The notes beneath the pieces are model-generated. The model was not told where the DNA came from, did not search any database, and saw only the letters and a list, made by a program, of their open reading frames with translations. DNA of 32,147 nucleotides, taken from the NCBI GenBank assembly GCA_002419365.1, contig DIGA01000076.1:1-32147 (forward strand), written 5' to 3'. The position numbers and the translations under genes were made by a program. The DNA comes from Mageeibacillus sp. UBA5734. Its GTDB lineage: Bacteria > Bacillota > Clostridia > Saccharofermentanales > UBA5734. Shown here one piece after another: positions 1 through 7,252 of this stretch (its first letter is position 1; each line of letters starts with the position of its first letter).

Positions 1-179
1 CCAAGAAGCTCGACGGCGCGGACGTGAGCGAGATGGTTGCGCTGCAGGACGGCGGCGCGAAAAAGCCGATGACCAGTTGGATCATCGGCGGTGTGGTGAT
101 GGTGGTGCTGTTGGCGGGCGCGGGGGGTGTGGTTTGGCGGAGGAGACGAGTAGGAAAGGCAGGAGATGTTCAGGTTTAA
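1..179 (+). CDS. C-terminal end of a membrane-anchored protein (partial)
   Basis: An open frame enters from the left edge (first full codon at 3) and stops with TAA at 177-179. The visible 58 residues hold a polar stretch, one hydrophobic segment of about 20 residues (SWIIGGVVMVVLLAGAGGVV) and then WRRRR plus a short polar tail. This is the layout of a single-pass C-terminal membrane anchor with a positive cytoplasmic stop-transfer signal, as in many cell-surface proteins. No LPXTG sorting motif is visible in the part seen. The family cannot be named from this fragment. It is GC-rich, unlike the pilin-like genes that follow on the other strand. Confidence 0.55.
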   Translation, partial: KKLDGADVSEMVALQDGGAKKPMTSWIIGGVVMVVLLAGAGGVVWRRRRVGKAGDVQV

Positions 180-513
180 GTTCTGATTTTTCCTGTGATG
201 TATCAGGTTACAGCGGGGGAAATTATTCCACTTAAACTCTGCAAGGCGGCAAGCCAGGTATTAACGAAAATTCATCAAGTAACTTCCTCTGGAGTAGCGC
301 GGCACCGGGATCAGGCGGAGGAGGCGCGTGATAAAAACGACTGATAGTCAGGGGTATTTTGCGATTATTTCTGTGGTGTGACAAGTCATATTTAGGAATT
401 TTCATTCAGGGCTGCTGTTTGAATACTACTAGCCAAGCATCTTTGGAAAATGTCAACGATTTTTCTTCTTGAGTCGTATGTCATCGGAATTATAAATATT
501 TAACAATACATAA
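180..513. other. Intergenic stretch between convergent genes
   Basis: No convincing gene is seen in these 334 bases. A short frame ending with TGA near 330 would read a Ser/Gly-rich tail (…APGSGGGGA), which may be debris of a surface-protein gene, but it has an in-frame stop close upstream and no start. The composition falls from GC-rich to AT-rich across the stretch. An inverted repeat, AACAATAC (502-509) and GTATTGTT (528-535), straddles the stop codon of the neighbouring pilin-like gene. It could act as a weak transcript end, but no T-run follows it on the minus strand. Confidence 0.4.
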
Positions 514-1455
514 TCAAGCTGTATAGGGTATTGTTGTAATTACCATTTCATCACTAACCCCAACAGGATTCGAAACAATAAAAATTTCACTCGAAAGCAA
601 GAAACTGTTTGCGGTTACACCAATAAATGTGTATCCACTATTTGCTTGCAATCTAATTACTGCATAATACTGTTTGCCGTTAACAAATTTATTAGCAATA
701 GGAAAAACATTTCCGGTCGATGCGTCGTACCACGTAATACTCACAAGACTATATTGACTAGGTGTTGACATTGAGGTATCTGGATTCTGGTTTTGTTTAG
801 GTTTAGTTAGTCCAGATATACTATAATTGTTAACCGTTACAGGATCATCTTCGCCAACTTCTTCGCCTCCACCGGAACCCTCGCTGAATATTTTAGGCTC
901 AACCATTTTAAAATATAAATGGTTTCCGGATGAAACGACTGGCGTTGTTACGTTGTTGAGCAAAACAGAGCTTTGTGTTGTAAAAATTTCGCCCTCGACT
1001 TCACCGATCACATTGAAATTAAGAAAATATTCTCGATTTGGATCATTGGGTACATTTGGATCGTCAATTTGTAGAACAATCTCGAAAAGATCAATAGCAG
1101 GTGATTGCAATTGATTGACTATGATTTTATCCGTTTTTGGAATTTCTAACAAAGCATCTTCAGATGATATGAAAATCAATTGATTGTCTTTTAAAATCAA
1201 TTGATTATACCCCGTTAGATCGGTCGGTGTACTAAAAGTGACTATTGAAGCATTTCTAACTTGTGTGCTAATAAAGTCTGAGGCAATTCGCACATCTGCT
1301 TGAGCTCTAGACATACTTTCACTGCGCCGAAATGTATTGTTGCCAAACAGAAAGAAAGAAAATATTGCTGTTATTAATAGCCCTATAAGTGCTAACACAA
1401 CAATAAGTTCAATTAGAGTGAAGCCTTTTCTATCAATACTTTTTAAGTATTTCAT
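514..1455 (-). CDS. Type IV pilin-like protein with a C-terminal surface-type domain
   Basis: The product has 313 residues. The N-terminus is a class III (type IV) prepilin signal: a short basic leader ending RKG, cleavage expected after Gly11, then FTLIELIVV with the conserved Glu5 and a hydrophobic helix to about residue 36. Such proteins are processed by prepilin peptidase and assembled into pili or pseudopili at the membrane. Residues about 40-200 are an unassigned globular part. An acidic Gly/Glu linker (GSGGGEEVGEDD) leads into a C-terminal domain of about 100 residues with a pattern (ITWYDASTG, YYAVIRLQANSGYTF) familiar from repeats of Firmicutes surface proteins; that last point is recalled, not searched. 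It is the third gene of a three-gene pilin cluster, 21 bases after the previous one. Confidence 0.8.
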   Translation of the reverse strand: MKYLKSIDRKGFTLIELIVVLALIGLLITAIFSFFLFGNNTFRRSESMSRAQADVRIASDFISTQVRNASIVTFSTPTDLTGYNQLILKDNQLIFISSEDALLEIPKTDKIIVNQLQSPAIDLFEIVLQIDDPNVPNDPNREYFLNFNVIGEVEGEIFTTQSSVLLNNVTTPVVSSGNHLYFKMVEPKIFSEGSGGGEEVGEDDPVTVNNYSISGLTKPKQNQNPDTSMSTPSQYSLVSITWYDASTGNVFPIANKFVNGKQYYAVIRLQANSGYTFIGVTANSFLLSSEIFIVSNPVGVSDEMVITTIPYTA

Positions 1456-1476
1456 AATTTACATCTCGCTTCCGGA

Positions 1477-1866
1477 TTACGGAATAAATATCTCCAAAGT
1501 AACTTCTTTACTTTTTTCGGATGCCTTAATTTCATAATATGAACCATCAATATTGACTGTAGATGGATCCGTTGACTTAGTTCCAACTGGCAATCCATCG
1601 GAATCTACTGCTACGGTAAATATTTCAATCGGCAACGTATTGCTATATTCAGAAGTTGTTACATTTTCCGGTTCTGAATTCGAATTTGAATAGAGCAATT
1701 CTGCAGCTTCTTGTATCCTAAAATCCGCAATACTTTTATGTCCAGCAGAAAAAACTGTACTAAATCCAAATGTAAAAATCGAAAGAAAAGCTGCTACACA
1801 TATTGCTAAAATTGCAACAGTGGCAATGACTTCGATCAATGTAAAACCGGATCTTACTTTCTTCAT
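1477..1866 (-). CDS. Type IV pilin-like minor subunit
   Basis: This is a small pilin-like protein of 129 residues. The leader MKKVRSG is followed by FTLIEVIATVAILAICVAAFLSIF, a canonical prepilin peptidase site (cut after Gly7) with Glu5 and a long hydrophobic helix. The rest is a short hydrophilic head rich in Ser, Thr and Glu, with DGSYYEIKASEKSKEVTLEIF at the end suggesting beta-strands. The length suits a minor pilin or pseudopilin rather than a large adhesive subunit. A strong ribosome binding site (AGAGGTGAT) sits ahead of the ATG. It lies 17 bases after the PilX-like gene and 21 bases before the next pilin-like gene, so the three should be co-transcribed. The codons are AT-rich like its neighbours. 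Confidence 0.8.
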   Translation of the reverse strand: MKKVRSGFTLIEVIATVAILAICVAAFLSIFTFGFSTVFSAGHKSIADFRIQEAAELLYSNSNSEPENVTTSEYSNTLPIEIFTVAVDSDGLPVGTKSTDPSTVNIDGSYYEIKASEKSKEVTLEIFIP

Positions 1867-1883
1867 TTTAAATCATCACCTCT

Positions 1884-3140
1884 TTATTCATCATACCAAG
1901 CTACAATTTTATATCCCAAAGAATCAAAACCGAAGTCTTCTGGGTAAAGAGGCAAAACTCCAGTTGGTTTGATTACTGCTCCTGACTCAACATTAACTTC
2001 TTCAGCAAATACAGAACCAATACCTTCAATATTTGCAGATAGATCAACCGTTGCAAAAGGAGCGAAAATAACTGCGTCAAATATGCCGTTGCCGCATTGG
2101 AGGTCTAGAGTTAAATTATCTAGAACAAATACTACAACTCTAGTATCGTCAACAACTTCAAAACCACCATTAAAAGTCAAATTATCTTCAGAGATGAAAA
2201 GCCAAAGTGTGCCGCCACCATTAATTTTCAAGTCCTTGCTGACGGGATCATTTTTTTTGGATCCGACTTTGCCAAGATTAACTACCAATGGATTATCACC
2301 ATCATCTGCAGTTATTAAAAAGTCACAATTTAGATCTTCTGCACCAGGATCATATTCAGGGTCAAGTGGATCATCTATATATATATATTCATATTCATCT
2401 TCCAATAGTACTGGATCTGGCAAATCATCGTAATCCGTTTTTGAGAGCACACGATCTACCCATCCAACAAACAGTGATTCTGCTCCAATTTCCTCTGTAT
2501 ACACTTTTCCGGGTTCACCGTCTAATCCAGGCCCAAGGTAAGCTTCAAGTTCACTTGGATCATCAACAAGATTTGGATGAATTTCTGCATCAGCACCATC
2601 AAAAAGAGTGATATCACCGTAGACATATGTGCCAGTACTTCCTGGAAGTACAACATAATTCCATGTATTAATCGTAGATCCAAAGAAATTGATTTTATCT
2701 AATTCAGCAGATAATTTCCTTGTGCTAGTTCTGTATGTAGCCTCACTATGAACTACGGGTCTTACACCCTTTTGCTGCCCTTCCTTGTCAGTGAGCTGTG
2801 ATAACCAGACTTTATATCCACTATTTATATCACCAAGATGGTTTGACTCAAAATATGCAGGTGACTCCAAATATTCAGCGGGCACATCTATATTGTACTC
2901 AATCAATTTATCAACTACCTCTAATGTGGTATTATCCGCATTAATATAGTCAACAACAGCTTCGGCACTTGATCTAGCAATATAATAGGCTTGGATCCTG
3001 TTCTCTTCTCTGGCTGAAAAATTGAATTCGTTAACACTTAATGCTAAAAGTGCCATTCCAATGATAACCAATATTACAACAACGATGATAAGTACTGAAA
3101 GTGTAAAGCCTTTGCGACTATAATAGTTGTATTTTTTCAT
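1884..3140 (-). CDS. PilX/GspK-like pilus assembly protein
   Basis: The ATG at 3140 is chosen because GAGGTGAG stands at the right distance upstream and because a longer in-frame reading would run across the promoter; this gives 418 residues. The N-terminus is MKKYNYYSRKG then FTLSVLIIVVVILVIIGMALLALS, a prepilin-type signal with a long hydrophobic helix. Position 5 after the cleavage site is Val, not Glu. Loss of Glu5 is known for the tip subunit GspK and some PilX-like proteins. The next segment (SAREENRIQAYYIARSSAEAVVDY) matches the PilX N-terminal pattern. The C-terminal half has short repeated strands (LKINGGGTLWLFI, NLTFNGGFEV, VNVESGAVIKP) suggestive of a beta-solenoid. As first gene of the cluster it may cap or initiate the pilus. 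Confidence 0.7.
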   Translation of the reverse strand: MKKYNYYSRKGFTLSVLIIVVVILVIIGMALLALSVNEFNFSAREENRIQAYYIARSSAEAVVDYINADNTTLEVVDKLIEYNIDVPAEYLESPAYFESNHLGDINSGYKVWLSQLTDKEGQQKGVRPVVHSEATYRTSTRKLSAELDKINFFGSTINTWNYVVLPGSTGTYVYGDITLFDGADAEIHPNLVDDPSELEAYLGPGLDGEPGKVYTEEIGAESLFVGWVDRVLSKTDYDDLPDPVLLEDEYEYIYIDDPLDPEYDPGAEDLNCDFLITADDGDNPLVVNLGKVGSKKNDPVSKDLKINGGGTLWLFISEDNLTFNGGFEVVDDTRVVVFVLDNLTLDLQCGNGIFDAVIFAPFATVDLSANIEGIGSVFAEEVNVESGAVIKPTGVLPLYPEDFGFDSLGYKIVAWYDE

Positions 3141-3158
3141 GTAGCTCACCTCAGACAA

Positions 3159-3182
3159 TTCATCAAAACAATAATTGATGAA
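3159..3182 (-). other. Leader hairpin of the pilin cluster
   Basis: TTCATCAA and TTGATGAA form a perfect 8-bp inverted repeat with an 8-base spacer. It sits in the transcribed leader of the pilin cluster, 18 bases ahead of the start codon and just before the ribosome binding site. It could be an operator or an RNA stem that tunes translation. Only the symmetry is seen; the role is inferred. Confidence 0.35.
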
Positions 3183-3206
3183 ATCAACAAATGTAATATT
3201 GAATTC

Positions 3207-3236
3207 ATTATACCCCTGGCGTTTTGTAATTATCAA
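3207..3236 (-). promoter_or_regulatory. Promoter of the pilin-like gene cluster
   Basis: Read on the minus strand, TTGATA (3236-3231) and a perfect TATAAT (3212-3207) are separated by 18 bases. Transcription should begin near 3200, giving a leader of about 60 bases to the ATG at 3140. This is the best sigma-70-type promoter in the left part of the window and it supports the shorter start chosen for the first gene. Confidence 0.65.
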
Positions 3237-3319
3237 ACAAATATTGATTTTTGACACATAATATGCATTACATTTACATTTCCTTCACATCTAAAATATT
3301 ACCACCCGCCCCACTCACC

Positions 3320-3541
3320 TCAGATCTTCCCCTCTTCCTTCATCGTGTCGATCAGCGCCTGGATCTTCGGTCCGCACCGTTGTCCTCTGCACGGCCCCGA
3401 CCCGGAACCAACTGCCGCATTCACGTCTTTCACCGTATGCGCCCCGTCGAGGATGGCTTTCTTGATCGTGGCGCGGGAGATGCTTTTGCATAGGCAGACT
3501 TTGGTGATCTTGTCCATGACGGCTTCGTTGACTTCGCTCAT
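3320..3541 (-). CDS. Bfd-like (2Fe-2S)-binding protein
   Basis: The 73-residue protein has the four cysteines of the BFD-like [2Fe-2S] fold: Cys16 and Cys18 (CLC), then Cys51 and Cys56 (GPCRGQRC). The helix between them (SRATIKKAILDGAHTVKDVNAAVG) is typical. Proteins of this family carry an iron-sulfur cluster and act in iron handling (bacterioferritin-associated ferredoxin) or as an electron-transfer module of larger dehydrogenases. Free-standing small ones like this are common in Clostridia. GGAGG lies 7 bases before the ATG. The gene diverges from the nitroreductase and reads toward the pilin cluster, but that cluster has its own promoter. Composition is GC-rich, marking the border of the AT-rich block. 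Confidence 0.85.
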   Translation of the reverse strand: MSEVNEAVMDKITKVCLCKSISRATIKKAILDGAHTVKDVNAAVGSGSGPCRGQRCGPKIQALIDTMKEEGKI

Positions 3542-3639
3542 TTATATCCTCCGAAAAGTGTCGCTTGATGTTGCGGCGACTGTTAATATCATTTTGCTAA
3601 TAATAGTTTAGCAGGTCTGCAGAAAAGCGCTGCAATCAG

Positions 3640-3669
3640 TTGTTACAATTTGTCAATAAACGATATAAT
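3640..3669 (+). promoter_or_regulatory. Promoter of the nitroreductase gene
   Basis: TTGTTA (3640-3645) and a perfect TATAAT (3664-3669) are spaced by 18 bases. Transcription would start near 3676, about 68 bases before the likely ATG at 3744. The -35 box is only a partial match. Confidence 0.5.
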
Positions 3670-3743
3670 CTTGGCCAGAGAGCGTTTCTGACAGCTTCAA
3701 ACAGGCCTTTGCCGCGCTTGCTTCAAACTTCATGGAGGACACC

Positions 3744-4322
3744 ATGCCCGATTCAAATCCCGCCCTGGATTTCATCTTCTCCCGCCGCAGCATCCGCAAA
3801 TTCACAGCCGAGCCGCTGAGCGCCGAGCAGCTCGATCTGTTGCAGCAGGCAGCGCTTGCCGCACCGAGCGCCATGAACCGCCAGCCCTGGCGGTTTCATT
3901 TCATCACCCGACCGTCAGTCATCGCTGCCATCGACGAAGCGGCCTTGACCAAATACCGCGAGGATGGCGAACAGGCCTTGCTCGACCGCCTGGCCAGCAG
4001 AGGTTCACCAAACAGCCTCTTCTACGGAGCACCGCTCGTCGTGATTATTTCGATTGACCAGACGGAAAGATCGGGCTATCCCTGGATCGATGCCGGCATT
4101 GCAGCCGAAAACATCGCCCTCGCGGCGCAGGCACTCGGACTGGGCTCCTGCATCATCGGTCTGACGCAAGCCGCCTTCGCCGGATCATCCCGCGATATCA
4201 TCGGCCGGATGATCGAAATGCCGGACACCCACGACTTCGCCATCTCCATCGCCATCGGCCACCCCGCCATGGGAAAAGACCCCCACGAAGCCCTCCCCGG
4301 CCGCCTGGTCACAATCAAATAA
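3744..4322 (+). CDS. Nitroreductase family protein
   Basis: This is an FMN-dependent oxidoreductase of the nitroreductase superfamily, 192 residues from the ATG at 3744. That start is preferred over the in-frame ATG at 3732 because GGAGG (3734-3738) lies 5 bases before it. Family marks are the N-terminal FIFSRRSIRKFTAEPL motif (flavin phosphate binding), APSAMNRQPWRF, and the later GAPLVVIIS and ALGLGSCIIG segments; the C-terminus IAIGHPAMGKDP is also typical. Such enzymes reduce nitro compounds, quinones or other acceptors with NAD(P)H; the true substrate cannot be read from sequence. The end lies 9 bases from the end of the convergent S4 gene with no clear terminator between. Confidence 0.88.
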   Translation: MPDSNPALDFIFSRRSIRKFTAEPLSAEQLDLLQQAALAAPSAMNRQPWRFHFITRPSVIAAIDEAALTKYREDGEQALLDRLASRGSPNSLFYGAPLVVIISIDQTERSGYPWIDAGIAAENIALAAQALGLGSCIIGLTQAAFAGSSRDIIGRMIEMPDTHDFAISIAIGHPAMGKDPHEALPGRLVTIK

Positions 4323-4331
4323 TTTGTTCGT

Positions 4332-5105
4332 TTACCACTTCTCAATCACCAGGATATGCCTGTCCTTCCTGGACTTGCCCGCCTCTTCCTTGAGCCGGAT
4401 GCGGCCGTAGCCGCGCAGGGAGATAACATCGCCGATCGCCAGCAGACGGTCGGGGCGGGTTTCCGGGCGCCAGTTGAGCTGGACCTGGCCAGCGCGGATC
4501 CATTCGGCCATGTCGTTCCGCGAGACGTTGAAACCGGCAGCGGCGATTTTGTCAAAACGCATCGAGGCGGCGGTGATCCGGACCAGATTCTCTTCGCGCG
4601 ACGGGGCGGCAAGACCAGCCAATGGTATTCGTTCGATTGTGACCGAGCGCGAACCGACGGAGCTGAGCTCGAGCTGGATCAGGGGCACGATCGTAGCCAG
4701 GACCAGGGCGATCGCCTGGCCATCGTCGACCAGGATGTCGCCGATCTGGTCGCGCCGGATCCCCAGGCCGAGCAGGCTGCCGAGGTAATCGCGATGGCCG
4801 AGCGGGGCGTCCGAGCGGCCGCCCAGGCCGCGATGCACCGCCGATTTGATCCGCAGAGCCGTCATGAAGGTTTCTGCTTCAATCTCAGCAGCAGTCCATC
4901 CCGAGGGTAAAAACACGCACAGGCACCGTTCAGCGCCCTCATAGCCACCCAGCAGGACATGGGCGATCTTGCGCGCACGCAGAAAAGCTCCCGCATCGGC
5001 TTGTTCAGCCGGGGTGAGAAAACCGGTGTGGGTCGGATAATCGTGCTGATCTGCCTGCCGGGCCAGGTCCTCAAGGCGATTCAGGGCCAGTTTATCAGGA
5101 TTCAC
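4332..5105 (-). CDS. ylmH: YlmH-like S4-domain RNA-binding protein
   Basis: The product has 257 residues. The central motif GHRDYLGSLLGLGIRRDQIGDILV (from about residue 103) is the signature of the YlmH group, and the C-terminal part (about 183-245: FDKIAAAGFNVSRNDMAEWI, then VQLNW and IGDVISLRGYGRIRL) is an S4 RNA-binding fold. YlmH-type proteins bind RNA; in Bacillus and Streptococcus ylmH lies near ftsZ and has been tied to ribosome quality control. Here it is away from the division cluster. The start is GTG at 5105, and the GTGA there overlaps the stop of the ybaK-like gene by 4 bases, so translation is probably coupled. It is the last gene of the symporter/ybaK cluster. Confidence 0.82.
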   Translation of the reverse strand: MNPDKLALNRLEDLARQADQHDYPTHTGFLTPAEQADAGAFLRARKIAHVLLGGYEGAERCLCVFLPSGWTAAEIEAETFMTALRIKSAVHRGLGGRSDAPLGHRDYLGSLLGLGIRRDQIGDILVDDGQAIALVLATIVPLIQLELSSVGSRSVTIERIPLAGLAAPSREENLVRITAASMRFDKIAAAGFNVSRNDMAEWIRAGQVQLNWRPETRPDRLLAIGDVISLRGYGRIRLKEEAGKSRKDRHILVIEKW

Positions 5106-5590
5106 GTGTCATCTCCGCGGCAGACCTCACACAACTTCGCCTGGGTAAAAGCCACCAGATCAGTCGGAGCCAGCAGCATCTGGCAGCCACGCACGCCGGC
5201 GCTGACCGCCACGACCGGCTCGGCCAGCACGGCTGACTCGACAAAGGTCGGAAATTTCTTTTTCATGCCCACGGGCGAGCAGCCGCCACGGATGTATCCG
5301 GTCACAGCCAGCAGGTCTTTGGTCGGGATCAGCTCGACGCGCTTGTCGCCACTGGCCTGGGCCAGCTTTTTGAGGTCAATCTCGCGGTCGACCGGGATGA
5401 TGCAGACCAGATAGCCCGTCTTGTCACCGCGCGCGACGAGCGTTTTATAGACCTGCCCGGCAGGCAGGCCGACTTCTGCAGCGACCGTGACACCGGACAG
5501 GTCATGTTCATCAACAGGATACGTTTTCAGTTCGTAGGCGATGCCGGCCTGGGTCAAAAGGCGCATCGCATTGGTCTTCTGGATTTTCAT
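5102..5590 (-). CDS. ybaK: YbaK/EbsC-type aminoacyl-tRNA deacylase
   Basis: The product has 162 residues and covers the whole YbaK/ProX editing domain: KTNAMRLLTQAGIAYELKTYPVDE at the N-terminus, GLPAGQVYKTLVARGD with the key Lys, LVCIIPVDREIDLKKLA, and GYIRGGCSPVGMKKKFP in the middle. Family members hydrolyse mischarged tRNA, usually Cys-tRNA(Pro), in the cytoplasm. The gene starts 18 bases after the second symporter and overlaps the YlmH-like gene by 4 bases. There is no good ribosome binding site; instead a TATACT box ends 8 bases before the ATG, so a leaderless transcript from its own promoter is possible in addition to read-through from the symporters. Confidence 0.88.
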   Translation of the reverse strand: MKIQKTNAMRLLTQAGIAYELKTYPVDEHDLSGVTVAAEVGLPAGQVYKTLVARGDKTGYLVCIIPVDREIDLKKLAQASGDKRVELIPTKDLLAVTGYIRGGCSPVGMKKKFPTFVESAVLAEPVVAVSAGVRGCQMLLAPTDLVAFTQAKLCEVCRGDDT

Positions 5591-5597
5591 GCCTATC

Positions 5598-5626
5598 AGT
5601 ATAGCGGTTTATTTCACACCTTTGAA
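5598..5626 (-). promoter_or_regulatory. Possible leaderless promoter of the ybaK-like gene
   Basis: On the minus strand TTCAAA (5626-5621) is followed after 17 bases by TATACT (5603-5598), and the ATG comes 7 bases later. The expected transcription start falls on or next to the start codon. The promoter would overlap the 3' end of the symporter gene. Confidence 0.4.
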
Positions 5627-7228
5627 GCATTTTTCCAGATGGAGTTCATCAACATCCGGGCGGGTCAGCAGGCCGGCGACAACCAAAGCCAGGGCTGAGA
5701 GCGGCACCGCAATGACGACGGCGTCGACCATGGCCAGCTTGGCCAGAGCGGTGTCAGCAAACAGGTGCGGCTTGCCAAACACCAGTTGGCAGAGGCCGAT
5801 CGTGGCGGCGTTTTTACCATGGACAAAGAACAACCAGAACGAGCTCGACAACGAACCGGTCAGGACACTGATCACGGCAGCTTTGCGGGACAGGCGGCGG
5901 ACAAAGAGAGCACCGATGTAGACGGGCAGGAAGGCCGCAGCGCAGATGCCAAAGAACACGGCTGTGGCCTGGGCGATCAGGCCGATGTCCAGATGCAGCT
6001 GGTTGCCGATGTAGGCCAACAGCGCGCTGGCCAGGATCGAAATCACAACACCGATCCGGGTGATCGTCAGGGTGTGGCCTTTGATGCCGAGGCTTTTTTC
6101 AAACAGATCGCGGCCGATCGAGGTACCGACGACATGGTACTGCGAGCTCAGCGTCGACATCGCGGCTGACATCAGGGTCAGCATGAAAACGGTGTTGAAC
6201 CAGCTTGGCAGGTAGGTTTTCAGGAACAGCGGGATGATGTTGTCGATCACGCCGCCTGCTGCGGCGACGGAGGTCAGCCCGAGGTCACGGACGAAAAAGA
6301 CATTCGACAGGGATCCAACCACGTAGGCGACGCCGGCCATCATCAGGATGAAAACACCGCCCGAGGCGACGGCCCGGTTCAGTTCGCGGTTGCTTTTGAC
6401 CGTCATGAAGCGCACGACCAGCTGCGGCTGGGCCAGCACGCCGATGCCGACACCCATGACGACCGAGGTCACGACCGTCCACCAGTAGGGCGAGTTGAAA
6501 ACCGGCATCGAGGTCCAGCCGGCAAAGCCATTGGCTGAAACCTTGGTCGTCTGTTCCTGGACCACCGGGTCGTTCATCAGGTTGGTCAGGGCCAGATGCG
6601 CGTTCGTGACGCCACCGAGCTTGCTGTAGACAAAAACCAGCAAAAACAGCATGCCGGCGAACATGATCGATCCCTGGAAGGCATCGGTGTACATGACGCC
6701 TTTCATACCACCCATCGCCACATAGAGGGCAATGATCATGGTGAAAAAGAACAAGGTGACATTGAAGTCGATGTTGAACTGAGTCGCCAGATAGCCGACG
6801 CCGCCCTTGAGGACCGCTGCGGCGTACAGGGGCATGAAAACCAGGATCACCGCCGCGGAAAAGCCCTGGATGAACTTGGACTTGAACCGGACGCCCAGAA
6901 GTTCCGGAAAGGTATGGGCGTCGAGGTTATGGCCCATCTGGCGCGTCCGCTTGCCAAAAACCAGGAACGCGATAAACACGCCAACAAAAATATTGAGGAA
7001 GGTCAGCCACAAGAGCGACATGCCAAACAGTCCGGCATTGCCGCCAAAACCGACAATCGCTGAAGTGCTGATAAAGGTCGCACCATAGGACAAGGCCATG
7101 ACCATCGGATGGATCTGGCGCCCGGCCAGCATGTAATCCTTGGTGCTCTTGGTGCCCCGATAGGCATAAACACTCAGTGAAGCGAGGATGAAGAGGTAGA
7201 TGACTGTGGCGATGATCGTCAGTGGCAT
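5609..7228 (-). CDS. Sodium:solute symporter (second copy of a tandem pair)
   Basis: This is an integral membrane transporter of the SSS family with 539 residues from the ATG at 7228, chosen for AGGAG 6 bases upstream. It has about 13 hydrophobic segments. Family features are the N-terminal KDYMLAGRQIHPMVMALSYG, SAIVGFGGNAG, the signature-like MGGMKGVMYTDAFQG, and TLMSAAMSTLSSQYHVVGTSIGRD. SSS proteins import an organic solute with Na+; the substrate here is unknown, with small carboxylates or vitamins possible. It lies 24 bases after the first copy and repeats it closely along the whole length, with most change in the loop after SNVFF and in the last 130 residues. The C-terminus DELHLEKCFKG is mirrored in the first copy (SESHIAKCFDG). 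Confidence 0.9.
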   Translation of the reverse strand: MPLTIIATVIYLFILASLSVYAYRGTKSTKDYMLAGRQIHPMVMALSYGATFISTSAIVGFGGNAGLFGMSLLWLTFLNIFVGVFIAFLVFGKRTRQMGHNLDAHTFPELLGVRFKSKFIQGFSAAVILVFMPLYAAAVLKGGVGYLATQFNIDFNVTLFFFTMIIALYVAMGGMKGVMYTDAFQGSIMFAGMLFLLVFVYSKLGGVTNAHLALTNLMNDPVVQEQTTKVSANGFAGWTSMPVFNSPYWWTVVTSVVMGVGIGVLAQPQLVVRFMTVKSNRELNRAVASGGVFILMMAGVAYVVGSLSNVFFVRDLGLTSVAAAGGVIDNIIPLFLKTYLPSWFNTVFMLTLMSAAMSTLSSQYHVVGTSIGRDLFEKSLGIKGHTLTITRIGVVISILASALLAYIGNQLHLDIGLIAQATAVFFGICAAAFLPVYIGALFVRRLSRKAAVISVLTGSLSSSFWLFFVHGKNAATIGLCQLVFGKPHLFADTALAKLAMVDAVVIAVPLSALALVVAGLLTRPDVDELHLEKCFKGVK

Positions 7229-7252
7229 GATGAACTCCTGAAAGTGATTCAA

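Noticed and set aside
3251..3611. Two short plus-strand frames opposite the Bfd-like gene
   Set aside because: They are shadows of a gene with all four family cysteines in place.
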